A DNA stretch of 64,000 nucleotides from contig JADCAS010000007.1 of assembly GCA_020401865.1 (NCBI GenBank), positions 97,925 through 161,924 of the forward strand. The letters run 5' to 3'. Positions 30,562-38,715 of this stretch are shown here, in pieces. The translations under genes and the position numbers were made by a program. Source of the DNA: Phenylobacterium sp. GTDB taxonomy: Bacteria; Pseudomonadota; Alphaproteobacteria; Caulobacterales; Caulobacteraceae. A model generated the notes under the pieces. The model did not search any database. It was not told where the DNA came from and saw only the letters and a program-made list of their open reading frames with translations. The stretch's first letter is position 1; each line of letters starts with the position of its first letter.

Positions 30562-31328
30562 GGCGGCGACCGTGCCGGAAAAGCATAAAGAGGCAGCAGC
30601 GGCCGAATCTGCGGGCCTATGAACACCTGAGGCTCGGAAGGCGGCCGGACGCCTTCCCGGATCTCGCGCGCGGCCACGCAGGTACGAACCTGATTCGCCA
30701 GCGCGGCGAAGTCTTGAGCGGAGCTCGTGCTCTGCAGGAAGCACTCGTCGAAGAAAGGATAACGGTTGGATTCTCCGCATCCGAACGAGGTCCGGTCCGG
30801 GCGGGCGGCGGTCAACACCATGCGGTTGGCGGCGCCCAGGTCGGGTACGAATACGCCGGAGAAGCAGGCCGAGATCACCGCGACGGTCGGACGCGCGCCG
30901 CAGGTCCTGTCCAGTATGGCCGCCAGGATTCCGGGTGGAAGGATTGACTGATCCACAACGGCGCCCTGGGGGGTCCCATGCGTGGTCAGGTAGACAAGGC
31001 AACCCTCGGGGTTCTGCGCCATGAGTTGGTTCATGCCTTCGAAAATCGCCCGTATGTCCGACTTGGCCAGTCGCTCCTTCCCGTAGCGCTCAGGCCGGAC
31101 CGAGTACTGCAGGATCTTGCCGGACTCGAACCCCAGACGGACCAGCTCTGCGGAGATGTCCCGACGGGCATTGTCGAAGGCCTCGGTCGGCCCGCCGCCC
31201 GAGCCTTTCCAGTCGCCGGCGATGACCGTCGCGCCCCAATTCCGGAACGGCGAGTCTGCGAAAGCTCCCCCTGCCAGCAACTGGAGGAGCCCAATCAGGA
31301 CGAGGACGGGAAGGGTCCGCCTAGGCAT
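30558..31328 (-). CDS. Secreted C13-family (legumain/caspase-like) cysteine peptidase
   Basis: 256 aa with a signal peptide (1-24, LPVLVLIGLLQLLAGGAFA). The caspase-haemoglobinase fold signature is visible: strand plus catalytic His in CLVYLTTHGTPQG (His117) and the catalytic Cys in VISACFSGVF (Cys155), the order and spacing seen in peptidase C13. Additional cysteines (C143, C184, C196, C217) may form disulfides, consistent with export. Legumain-type enzymes cleave after Asn or Asp, but specificity cannot be read here. The start abuts the thioesterase stop and the end overlaps the serine hydrolase by 4 bases. Confidence 0.87.
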   Translation of the reverse strand: MPRRTLPVLVLIGLLQLLAGGAFADSPFRNWGATVIAGDWKGSGGGPTEAFDNARRDISAELVRLGFESGKILQYSVRPERYGKERLAKSDIRAIFEGMNQLMAQNPEGCLVYLTTHGTPQGAVVDQSILPPGILAAILDRTCGARPTVAVISACFSGVFVPDLGAANRMVLTAARPDRTSFGCGESNRYPFFDECFLQSTSSAQDFAALANQVRTCVAAREIREGVRPPSEPQVFIGPQIRPLLPLYAFPARSPP

Positions 31329-31820
31329 CTAGCTCTTGTAGGACTTGAACGGCGTGGGCACGGCGGTCCCCGTCGCTTTGGCCAGCAGCCGACCCTCGGG
31401 ATCATAAAGTTCGCCCTCGGTAAAGGCCAGGGTCCGCCCCCACTTCAGGACTCGTCCTACACCCCGGATCGGACCGGGTTGGGCAGGTCGGAAAAAGGAG
31501 GTCTTCATCTCGGCTGTGGGAGCCACGTGTGTCATCCCCGAAGCCACCATGCAGGCGACAGACATGCATTCGTCCAGCATGGCGCAGAGGTATCCGCCCT
31601 GGATCTGCTTCATCGGGTTCAGGAGGAGATCCGCCCGCGCCTCGAAGGCGACCTCGACGGACTTCTCAGCCTGGCTCACAGCAGTGATCCGAAAGCCCAG
31701 GGTCTGGGAGCCGGTTGGCTGGTTCTTTGTCCTTTGAAAACGGGCGAGGATCGCTTCGTCCGTCAGGGATTCCGGAGCATCATCGGACAAGGCGACCTCA
31801 CTTCTTACGGAAATGGTCAA
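31329..31820 (-). CDS. PaaI-family hotdog thioesterase
   Basis: 163 aa. Hotdog-fold acyl-CoA thioesterase of the PaaI type: the segment NPMKQIQGGYLCAMLDECMSV carries the fold signature with the catalytic acidic residue in DE. Substrate unknown. The ATG at 31820 overlaps the 3' end of sspB by 23 bases; an in-frame TTG inside the overlap could be the true start, but no ATG is closer. It belongs to the sspB-thioesterase-C13-serine hydrolase run. Confidence 0.85.
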   Translation of the reverse strand: MTISVRSEVALSDDAPESLTDEAILARFQRTKNQPTGSQTLGFRITAVSQAEKSVEVAFEARADLLLNPMKQIQGGYLCAMLDECMSVACMVASGMTHVAPTAEMKTSFFRPAQPGPIRGVGRVLKWGRTLAFTEGELYDPEGRLLAKATGTAVPTPFKSYKS

Positions 31821-32289
31821 GGGATACGACGTTCGGCGCTTCGGTATCCGAGCTGTCTGCCGGCGGTGCGGGCGCCAGGCTTCGAGGGGCCGCCTCGCCC
31901 GGGGACACCGGAGACTGCTCGGCGTCGAACTGCAGCAGGAACTGTACGCTGGGATCGTAGAAGCGGGTCAGGGCGGCGTAGGGGACCACAAGCGACTGTG
32001 GACGTCCTCCGAACTTCAGCGTCACGCCGAAGGTCTCGTCGCCCACCTCAAGATCCCAGAACTGGTGCTGCAGCACGATCGTCATCTCGTCCGGATACCG
32101 GGACAGGAGCTCCTCTGGTCCCTCGACGCCTGCGGCTCCGGTCTTGAAGGTCAGGTAGAAATGATGGGCGCCGGGCAGACCTCCTGGGGCGTTCGCGCGC
32201 CGCAGGGCGGCTCGGACCACACCTCTCAGAGCTTCCTGGGCCATGGCCTCATAGTGCATGAGGTCCTGAGCGGGCGGTTCCTGGGCCAT
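31798..32289 (-). CDS. sspB: ClpXP adaptor SspB (alphaproteobacterial type)
   Basis: 163 aa. SspB delivers ssrA-tagged proteins to ClpXP. The folded domain covers residues about 5-115, with FYLTFKTGAAGVEGPEELLSRYPDEMTIVL-type pattern (seen as LSRYPDEMTIVLQHQFWDL) and FGVTLKFGGRPQSLVVPYAA. A Pro/Ala-rich linker follows, then a C-terminal ClpX-binding tail ending in VVSLDHFRKK, the XB motif of SspB-alpha. It lies about 115 bases downstream of the tmRNA gene on the same strand and leads the run of protein genes that overlap or abut. Confidence 0.95.
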   Translation of the reverse strand: MAQEPPAQDLMHYEAMAQEALRGVVRAALRRANAPGGLPGAHHFYLTFKTGAAGVEGPEELLSRYPDEMTIVLQHQFWDLEVGDETFGVTLKFGGRPQSLVVPYAALTRFYDPSVQFLLQFDAEQSPVSPGEAAPRSLAPAPPADSSDTEAPNVVSLDHFRKK

Positions 32290-32404
32290 TTGGGTCCTGT
32301 CGGGATCAGATACGGGGTCAAACTAACGCCCCGGGAGCATCACGCAAGTTTCCATGGCGAGGCTTTCGCCAACGGCAGGTCTGTTGGGAAGAACGGTGGC
32401 GAGA

Positions 32405-32730
32405 GAAGGTGGAGGGGTTCTGTTGCCAGGCCCCCTCCCGGCCCCGCCTGACGCTGCTAAGACGCCAGGACTTCAGGTCGAAACCCGTCGGGTCGCTTAC
32501 GCGGCCAGACGAACTTCTTCAGCGAAGTTATCGTTCGCAGTTAGTTTAAAGCCCGAAACGGTGGGCCAGGCCGGGAGAAAGCAACACCTTTACACGTCTG
32601 TCGATGCTGATCGGCCCCGCATCGCCCCGCCGGAGCGAGGGAAGAGATTTGGTGGAGCCGCCGGGAATCGCACCCGGGTCCAGTCCGCTTATTTCGTGCG
32701 CGTTTATCCCCATAGTCCGGCGAGCCGGAC
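32405..32730 (-). ncRNA. ssrA: Two-piece (circularly permuted) tmRNA
   Basis: Transcribed on the minus strand. The acceptor piece (about 32730-32650) ends in a T-arm with GGTGCGATTCC and an encoded CCA. After a spacer of 31 bases the coding piece begins at 32618 with GGGGCCG, which pairs with CGGCTCC of the acceptor end and forms the G3:U70 pair recognised by alanyl-tRNA synthetase. The tag frame (32538-32497) reads ANDNFAEEVRLAA and ends in TAA; with the charged alanine the tag is AANDNFAEEVRLAA. A 7-bp GGAGGGG/CCCCTCC helix follows near the 3' end, which is approximate. Confidence 0.95.
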
Positions 32731-32736
32731 GGCCTA

Positions 32737-32765
32737 GATATAGGTCCCCGGGGGGCGGGTCTCAA
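32737..32765 (-). promoter_or_regulatory. Sigma-70-type promoter of ssrA
   Basis: TTGAGA (32765-32760), a 17-base spacer and TATATC (32742-32737) precede the acceptor piece and match the -35/-10 consensus well. Transcription would start about 7 bases downstream, near 32730. Two GANTC sites lie just upstream (32810-32814 and 32825-32829). Confidence 0.7.
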
Positions 32766-32869
32766 TCCCCAGGGAAGTGTCTTGGCCCACAAGCTTCCGT
32801 GACATGATGGATTCACGGTTCACCGACTCCCGGTTTTCGGCCAGCTTGGGAAGATCAAGGGAGGGTGAA

Positions 32870-33526
32870 ATGTCCAAATTCATCGCTGAATTCATCGGTA
32901 CGCTTACGCTCGTGCTCCTTGGCTGTGGCGCCGCCGTCCTCGGGGGGGTGGATAATGTCGGCCAGCTCGGGATATCGATCGCCTTCGGCGGCGCCATCGT
33001 GGCCATGGCCTACGGTATCGGCTCGATTTCGGGCTGTCATGTGAACCCCGCTGTCAGCCTGGCGGCCTTTATCGCCGGGCGAATGAGCCTCAAGGATATG
33101 CTGGTCTACTGGATCGCGCAGTTTGCCGGGGCCCTGGCCGGGGCCGCCCTGCTGGCGGTCATCGCCGGCTCGACCGCCAACCTTGGTCAGAACGGATGGG
33201 GCCCGGGATACCTGGGTGAATTCAGCCTTCAGTCCGCCCTGGTCTTTGAGATCGTCATGACCGCACTGTTCGTGATCGTCATCCTGGGGGCGACCTCGGA
33301 GAAGGCCCCTGCGGGCTTCGCGGGCCTGGCGATCGGCGTGACCCTGGCCATCATCCACATTGTCGGCATTCAGGTCACCGGCGTTTCGGTCAATCCCGCC
33401 CGGAGCTTCGGACCCGCAGTCCTGGCCGGCGGCCAGGCCTTGTCCCAGCTCTGGCTGTTCTTCGTAGCGCCGGCTGCGGGCGCGGTGATCGGTGCAGCCT
33501 TCTACCGGATCCGCCTTCTGTCCTGA
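32870..33526 (+). CDS. aqpZ: Aquaporin Z
   Basis: 218 aa from the ATG at 32870, after GGGAGGG; an upstream in-frame ATG at 32777 lacks a ribosome binding site. Six transmembrane segments and the two half-helix motifs SGCHVNPAVSLAAF and GVSVNPARSFGPAV are present, the pattern of a water-selective MIP-family channel with AqpZ-type aromatic/arginine filter. It is divergent from ssrA and convergent with ilvN, with a GC-rich hairpin between. Confidence 0.95.
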   Translation: MSKFIAEFIGTLTLVLLGCGAAVLGGVDNVGQLGISIAFGGAIVAMAYGIGSISGCHVNPAVSLAAFIAGRMSLKDMLVYWIAQFAGALAGAALLAVIAGSTANLGQNGWGPGYLGEFSLQSALVFEIVMTALFVIVILGATSEKAPAGFAGLAIGVTLAIIHIVGIQVTGVSVNPARSFGPAVLAGGQALSQLWLFFVAPAAGAVIGAAFYRIRLLS

Positions 33527-33549
33527 TGCGACGTCGGAAGACGTCGACG

Positions 33550-33575
33550 CGGCCCGGGCCGAAGGGTCCGGGCCG
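33550..33575. terminator. GC-rich hairpin between convergent aqpZ and ilvN
   Basis: A perfect 8-bp stem CGGCCCGG/CCGGGCCG (33550-33557 and 33568-33575) with a 10-base loop lies between the two converging stop codons. There is no T-run, so bidirectional termination is only inferred. Confidence 0.4.
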
Positions 33576-33584
33576 TCCGGCGAT

Positions 33585-34133
33585 TCAGATGGCGCCGCCG
33601 CCGCGGGTGATCGATAACACCCCCGTACGCGCCAGCTCCACGAGACCGAGGGGGCGCATGAGGTCGATGAACTTGTCGATCTTGGACGAGGCTCCGGTGA
33701 CCTCGAAGATGAAGCTGTCGATCCCGGTGTCCAGGACCCGCGCCCGGAAGATCTCGCTGATCCGCAGCGCCTCGACGCGGTCTGCGCCGAGCCCCTTGAC
33801 CTTTACGAGGGCCAGTTCCCGCTCTAGGCCGTTCGGATCCCGGGTGACGTCCTGGACGTGCCGGGTCGCCACCATCTTCTGCAACTGGGCTTCGATCTGC
33901 GTCAGGACCTGCGGCGCCCCCCGAGTGACGATGGTGACCCGGCTCGTATGGGCGTTTCGGTCGGTCTCGGCCACCGTCAGGCTCTCGATGTTGTAGCCCC
34001 TTGCGGCGAAGAGACCGACAAGCCGGTGCAGGACGCCGGGCTCGTTGTCGACCAGGATGGCGAAGGTGGCGAGGCTCTCCGCCTGGTCCTCGTGGGCCAG
34101 GTCGTAGACGGAGGCGGGCTGGGGATCGGTCAT
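33585..34133 (-). CDS. ilvN: Acetolactate synthase small (regulatory) subunit
   Basis: 182 aa from the ATG at 34133; the frame opens at 34187. IlvN regulates the acetohydroxyacid synthase large subunit IlvB in valine, leucine and isoleucine synthesis. The N-terminal ACT domain begins ATFAILVDNEPGVLHRLVGL and includes GYNIESLTVAETD, which forms the valine feedback site. The C-terminal domain has GLGADRVEALRISEIFRARV. ilvN is normally adjacent to ilvB, but here ilvB is about 8 kb away on the same strand. Confidence 0.95.
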   Translation of the reverse strand: MTDPQPASVYDLAHEDQAESLATFAILVDNEPGVLHRLVGLFAARGYNIESLTVAETDRNAHTSRVTIVTRGAPQVLTQIEAQLQKMVATRHVQDVTRDPNGLERELALVKVKGLGADRVEALRISEIFRARVLDTGIDSFIFEVTGASSKIDKFIDLMRPLGLVELARTGVLSITRGGGAI

Positions 34134-34276
34134 GGCGTTCTCGCAGGATACAGATGGCGAGGTGTCACAAGCCCGGCGGCTGGGCAAGGCCCCTCATTCT
34201 CCGGAACCAAGCGGCCCTTGCGTCGGGACCGCGACTCTGCGGGAGTCTTCCTCCTAAGCCGCCGTCCGGAGCCGGA

Positions 34277-34753
34277 ATGAATCCAGGGATGTCCAGTCAG
34301 GGTCGGGGCCGTCGTCGTCTGGCGGCCTCCGGGGCTCAGCGCCTGACCCAGTACGCCGCCCTGGCCTGGCGGCGGCCTGGGGGAGGGGCGGTCGAGATTC
34401 TGCTGATCACGTCACGTGAGACGCGCCGCTGGGTGATCCCGAAAGGGTGGCCCATCAAGGGCCTTAAGCCCCACCAGGCCGCCGCCCGTGAAGCCTGGGA
34501 GGAAGCCGGGGTGGAAGGACGCGCCGGCGCCCGCAAGATCGGATCCTTCGACTATGACAAGCGCCTGTCGGGCGGACAGCTGCAGCCCGTCAGGGTGGAG
34601 GTCTATCCCCTCCAGGTCCTCCAGGAGCATGACGACTGGCCCGAGGCGCACCAGCGGGAGCGCCGGTGGGCGTCGGCGGCCGAGGCCGGATCCCTTGTCG
34701 ACGAACCCGGGCTGGGCCAGCTTCTTCGCGCCTTTCCGGGTCGGGACGCCTGA
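34277..34753 (+). CDS. Nudix hydrolase
   Basis: 158 aa from the ATG at 34277. The Nudix region reads WVIPKGWPIKGLKPHQAAAR followed by EAWEEAGVEG. The REAWEEAGV core with its metal-binding glutamates is intact, but the first conserved Glu of the box is replaced, so the box is not canonical. The family includes diphosphoinositol polyphosphate phosphohydrolases and nucleotide pyrophosphatases, and the substrate is unknown. The gene is divergent from ilvN and convergent with the cyclophilin gene. Confidence 0.88.
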   Translation: MNPGMSSQGRGRRRLAASGAQRLTQYAALAWRRPGGGAVEILLITSRETRRWVIPKGWPIKGLKPHQAAAREAWEEAGVEGRAGARKIGSFDYDKRLSGGQLQPVRVEVYPLQVLQEHDDWPEAHQRERRWASAAEAGSLVDEPGLGQLLRAFPGRDA

Positions 34754-34756
34754 GCC

Positions 34757-35362
34757 TCAGGCCCTCCGGGCGGTGATGGGCAGGGGGCTGCGCAGCATCT
34801 CGCCCTTCATCGCGCCGACACCCGCCGTGGGTGAGACCGGCTGGGCGAGGATCTTATGGACTGTTTCCATTCCCTCGATCACATAGCCGAAGCAGGCGAA
34901 GCCGAGGTTGTCCCCCTTGGCGGCCGGATCGGCGTCCAGATAGGCCTGCTCTCCGGCGCAGATAAAGAAATCCGAGGTGGCCGTGCCAGGCGCCCGCCGG
35001 CCCATGGAAATGGCGCCGTCTTTATGCTTCAGGCCCGTGCGGCTGGTCGGCTCGTGGCGGACGGGCGGCAGGACCCATGCAGGATTATTCTGTAGACCCC
35101 CCTGGATGACTCCGTAGTCAAACGCCTCCGCGCCCGGCGGCAGGGAGCGACGATAGAAGACAGCCTTGTCCATGCGTCTTTCATCGACATAGCGCAGGAA
35201 GTTCGCTGTGGTCGCCGGCGCCTTGTCACCCCTCAGCTCGAGGAGAATGTCACCCAGGCGGGTCGAGAGCTTGACCCTGACGACCCCGGGGGCGCCAGCG
35301 GCGAAGGCGGGTCCGGTGGTGGTTGCCGCCGCGGCGGCCAGAAGATCGCGACGACGGATCAT
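34757..35362 (-). CDS. Exported cyclophilin-type peptidyl-prolyl isomerase
   Basis: 201 aa. The N-terminus MIRRRDLLAAAAATTTGPAF is a twin-arginine (Tat) signal. The cyclophilin fold follows, with LGDILLELRGDKAPATTANF, then FYRR, VIQGG, and SDFFICAG. The usual FHR motif is FYR here, keeping the catalytic Arg. It would fold proteins in the periplasm. It stops 3 bases from the convergent Nudix gene stop. Confidence 0.88.
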   Translation of the reverse strand: MIRRRDLLAAAAATTTGPAFAAGAPGVVRVKLSTRLGDILLELRGDKAPATTANFLRYVDERRMDKAVFYRRSLPPGAEAFDYGVIQGGLQNNPAWVLPPVRHEPTSRTGLKHKDGAISMGRRAPGTATSDFFICAGEQAYLDADPAAKGDNLGFACFGYVIEGMETVHKILAQPVSPTAGVGAMKGEMLRSPLPITARRA

Positions 35363-35424
35363 GGTCTCCCCCTGACAGATGTCATTCTAGACCGGCTAAG
35401 GACCCGGTCAAACCCGGCTTCGGG

Positions 35425-38007
35425 TCAGGGTTGCGTCTCGACGCTCTCCGCCGGAACCCTGACACCGGCCCAGCGGTTGATCGTCGCGATCAGCCGGGCG
35501 GGAACGATGGGTTTTCCGATGTGGTCATTCATCCCCGCGCGCTCAGCTTCGGCCACATGTTCCGGCAGGACATTGGCGGAAAGCGCCACAATGGGCGTGG
35601 TTCCGTTCTCGGGAGAGAGTTGCCGGATCGCCCGCGTCGTCGCAAAACCGTCCATTCCCGGCATCTGGAGGTCCATCAGGATCAGGTCGAAGGTCTGGCG
35701 CACAGCCAATGAGACGGCCTCCTGGCCGCCGGAGGCTTCCTCGACCTGCTGGCCCACCGCCTCCAGAAGGGCGCGAACGATCTCCCGGTTGGCCTCAACG
35801 TCATCGACGACGAGAATTCGAAGGCTATCCTGTGCGTCTTCAAGCGCCTCGGCGGGTACGGCGGGAGCCACGTCTCCTGCAGGAGGGGCGACAAGGTCGA
35901 AGGTGAAGGTCGATCCTGCCCCCGGCTTTGATCGTGCTGAGATCGAGCCCCCCATCAGTTTGGTCAACTGCCGGCAGATAGACAGGCCGAGGCCGCTTCC
36001 GCCGAACCTGCGGCTGATCGAACCATCCGCCTGGGTAAACCTCTGGAAAAGCTTCTCGAGCAGCTCATCGGAGACCCCCACACCCGTATCGGTCACTGAG
36101 ATTTCCAGGACGGACCTGTTCCAGTGGTATCGGGCCTCGACCCGGATCGAACCTTCCTCGGTGAATTTGAGGGCGTTGCTCAGCAGGTTGACCAGCACCT
36201 GCTGGACGCGTGAGCGGTCGGCGAGGAGATACTCGGGCGTCGGGTCGGAGAGCTGCAATTCCAGCCGAAGCCCTTTGGCTTCGGCCTGCGCCGCGAAGAG
36301 GTCGATGACCTCGTCCAGGAAGTCCCGGAGGTGGAAGGGGCCGGGGTCCAGGTCGACCTGCCCGGCCTCCAGCTTGGAGAAGTCCAGGATGTCGTTCACA
36401 ACAGCAAGCAGCGTCTCACCGCTGGCGATCACCTTCCGGATGTAGGTTTCGGCGAGGGCGGGCAGGCCGGGAACCCGGGCCAGGAGGGACGAAAAGCCGA
36501 TCACCCCGGTCAGCGGCGTGCGGATCTCGTGACTCATGTTGGCCAGGAATTCGCTCTTGGCCTGCGCCGCCGCCTCAGCGTGGGTCTTGGCATCCCGCAG
36601 GTCTTCTTCGAGCGTCCGGCGTTCCGTTACGTCGCGGAAGTTGATGACGGCGGAGCGAGGGCGTCCCTCGGGATCACGGATGGCGTTGGCGTAGCCCTCC
36701 AGCCAGACCAGCTCGTCAGGACGGCGACGAATGAGGAAGCGGAACTCACCGGTCAGCTTCACATCCCTGTTGTCCTCCTCAAAGACGCGGTTGAGGAGTT
36801 GGGACGCGCGAGCGCGGTCCTCGGGATGGATAAAGTCGACCAACGGGCGGTGGACCAGGGACTCCGGCGTGAAGCCTAGCGTCTGAGCCGATGGCGAGGC
36901 GTACAGGATGCGCCCGCCTGCACTGACCCAGATCACGATATCTGAGATGTTATCGGCCAGCAGCCGCAGCCGGGCCTCGCTTTCCGAGAGGGCGGTCTCC
37001 CGTCGGCGGGCCTCTGTCATGTCCATGGAGACGCCGACGATCCCGGTCACCTCTCCGGCGTCGTCGAGTTCGGGGTTACATTGGGTAAGGACGTACTTGA
37101 TCCGACCGTCAGGGAGCTTGCAGCGGACCTCCAGCGTGACGGGCCTTCGGCTCCGGACCACCTCCAGGAACATCTCCTGGATCCGGGCCTGGTCGGTCGG
37201 GTCGTGCAGCTTGATGATCTCGCCGTAGGCGTTTCCGTTCGTGGCGGGATCGATTTCGTACAGTTCCAAGAGCCCCGTGGACCGGCTGACCTCGAGGGTC
37301 CGCTGGTCAATCCTGAAGTGGCCCGAACCCGCCAGGTGCTCCGCAAGCTCTGCGACCCTTTGGGCGTCCTCGAGTTGGCGTGTCTTCGCCATCCCCTCCC
37401 AGAGGATGCGATCGAAGGTCCGGCGTCGCTCCGTCAGCGTCATGAAGACCACAATGAAGACCGCCAGGAGGAGGGCCAGGATCGACAGGTCGGCGGCTAT
37501 CAGCTGAGGTTCACCGACCCGGAAATGCTCTATTGCAATGCCGATCTGCCGGAAGGTTCCAAAGGCCACCGGCGGGCCGACCCTGTACCAGAGCTGTCGC
37601 GGCCTTCGGTAATCGACGACCGTAGCCCGGACCACCATGGCCCCCCATACGCTGAGGCCAGCGATGGCGGCGTCCGGGTCCGGGACGGATATGAGGGCCA
37701 GACCCATGCCCGCGCCGGCCAGGCTGCGGGCCAGCGTGGCGAGGTCCGCGAGACCTGGGCGCTCGTGACCTTCGCGACGCGACTGGCCCTCCAGCGCGGC
37801 TGTCGCCAGGATGAAGGCCAGCCAGAGGGACGCAGATTGGAGGCCGAGAAAAGGGACTGCTGCGATGGCGATCGCCACGCCGGCGATAGCGTCCTGGACG
37901 GCGCCGCTGGAGAAGAACCTCCAGACCCTGAGACGCCTGAGATCGCTTCCCCCGGGATACCCCAGTCCTCGGCTTTCCAGTTGCATCGCCCTTGCGTCCA
38001 GAATCAC
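35425..38007 (-). CDS. Hybrid sensor histidine kinase, copy 1
   Basis: 860 aa. An N-terminal membrane region has about five hydrophobic segments within residues 35-190. Two PAS domains follow (about 225-335 and 345-460), then HisKA with the phosphoacceptor His493 in [18 protein letters not shown], HATPase with NALKF and [14 protein letters not shown], and a receiver with phosphoacceptor Asp779 in [13 protein letters not shown]. No output domain is present, so it probably feeds a phosphorelay through an Hpt protein. It is closely similar to the kinase at 38716-41319. Confidence 0.95.
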   Translation of the reverse strand: MILDARAMQLESRGLGYPGGSDLRRLRVWRFFSSGAVQDAIAGVAIAIAAVPFLGLQSASLWLAFILATAALEGQSRREGHERPGLADLATLARSLAGAGMGLALISVPDPDAAIAGLSVWGAMVVRATVVDYRRPRQLWYRVGPPVAFGTFRQIGIAIEHFRVGEPQLIAADLSILALLLAVFIVVFMTLTERRRTFDRILWEGMAKTRQLEDAQRVAELAEHLAGSGHFRIDQRTLEVSRSTGLLELYEIDPATNGNAYGEIIKLHDPTDQARIQEMFLEVVRSRRPVTLEVRCKLPDGRIKYVLTQCNPELDDAGEVTGIVGVSMDMTEARRRETALSESEARLRLLADNISDIVIWVSAGGRILYASPSAQTLGFTPESLVHRPLVDFIHPEDRARASQLLNRVFEEDNRDVKLTGEFRFLIRRRPDELVWLEGYANAIRDPEGRPRSAVINFRDVTERRTLEEDLRDAKTHAEAAAQAKSEFLANMSHEIRTPLTGVIGFSSLLARVPGLPALAETYIRKVIASGETLLAVVNDILDFSKLEAGQVDLDPGPFHLRDFLDEVIDLFAAQAEAKGLRLELQLSDPTPEYLLADRSRVQQVLVNLLSNALKFTEEGSIRVEARYHWNRSVLEISVTDTGVGVSDELLEKLFQRFTQADGSISRRFGGSGLGLSICRQLTKLMGGSISARSKPGAGSTFTFDLVAPPAGDVAPAVPAEALEDAQDSLRILVVDDVEANREIVRALLEAVGQQVEEASGGQEAVSLAVRQTFDLILMDLQMPGMDGFATTRAIRQLSPENGTTPIVALSANVLPEHVAEAERAGMNDHIGKPIVPARLIATINRWAGVRVPAESVETQP

Positions 38008-38141
38008 TCCGACCGGCGCTCGCGGTCTGATCTGGACAAGGTGCTCGCCAACCGTGAAGAAAAGCTTGTAGCGCCGTTGGGGGGCTTGCCTGCCCTCAGC
38101 TCTTCGGTCACGTCAGCGGCTCGGGTAAAGGAAACGAACAC

Positions 38142-38660
38142 ATGGCGATTTCACTCTACGATGTCAGCGTGCGCTCTATGCTTCAGACTGTTGGCGCAGT
38201 CTCCGCCTTCGTCGAGAAAGGGCGCGTCTGGTGCTCTGAGGCCGGCGTGAACCCCGACGACGTGGTCGATATGCGGCTGGCGGCGGACATGTTCCCATTT
38301 CGCTTCCAGCTTCTCTCGGTGGTCCACCATTCCATCAACGCCATGGAGGCCGCCCGGAGCGGGGTCTTCGGCCCGCCTGCGCCGCAGGAGCTAGACTACG
38401 CCGGCCTCCAGGCCCTTGTCGCGGACGCCCACACCCGGCTCAAGGCCCTGTCGGAAGATGAGGTCAACGCCCTGGAGGGGCGCGAGGTGATCTTCAAGCT
38501 CGGACAGGCCCAGATTCCCTTCACCGCCGAAGGTTTTCTGATGTCCTTCTCCCTGCCGAACCTGCATTTCCACGCGGCGACCGCCTACGACATCCTGCGG
38601 CAGAAGGGCGCGCCGCTGGGCAAGCGCGATTATCTCGGAGCGATGAGAATCCGCTCCTGA
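38142..38660 (+). CDS. DUF1993 family protein
   Basis: 172 aa. It matches the DUF1993 pattern, with the start ISLYDVSVRSMLQTVGAVSA and conserved MRLAADMFPFRFQLLSVVHH. Histidines in VVHHSINAM and in PNLHFHAATAYDILRQKG could form a metal site as in the DinB-like fold that this family resembles; that is inference. No signal peptide. It lies on the plus strand between two paralogous histidine kinases, convergent with the second and divergent from the first (134 bases between starts). Function unknown. Confidence 0.88.
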   Translation: MAISLYDVSVRSMLQTVGAVSAFVEKGRVWCSEAGVNPDDVVDMRLAADMFPFRFQLLSVVHHSINAMEAARSGVFGPPAPQELDYAGLQALVADAHTRLKALSEDEVNALEGREVIFKLGQAQIPFTAEGFLMSFSLPNLHFHAATAYDILRQKGAPLGKRDYLGAMRIRS

Positions 38661-38715
38661 CCGGAGACCGGCGTACGGACCTGGTCCGGTGGCCTTCCCA
38701 CCCCGGGGCGCGGCC

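Noticed and set aside
32650..32730. tRNA-like 3' half ending in CCA
   Set aside because: No anticodon or D arm precedes it. The pairing partner lies downstream in permuted order with a tag frame, so it is the acceptor piece of tmRNA and not a tRNA gene.
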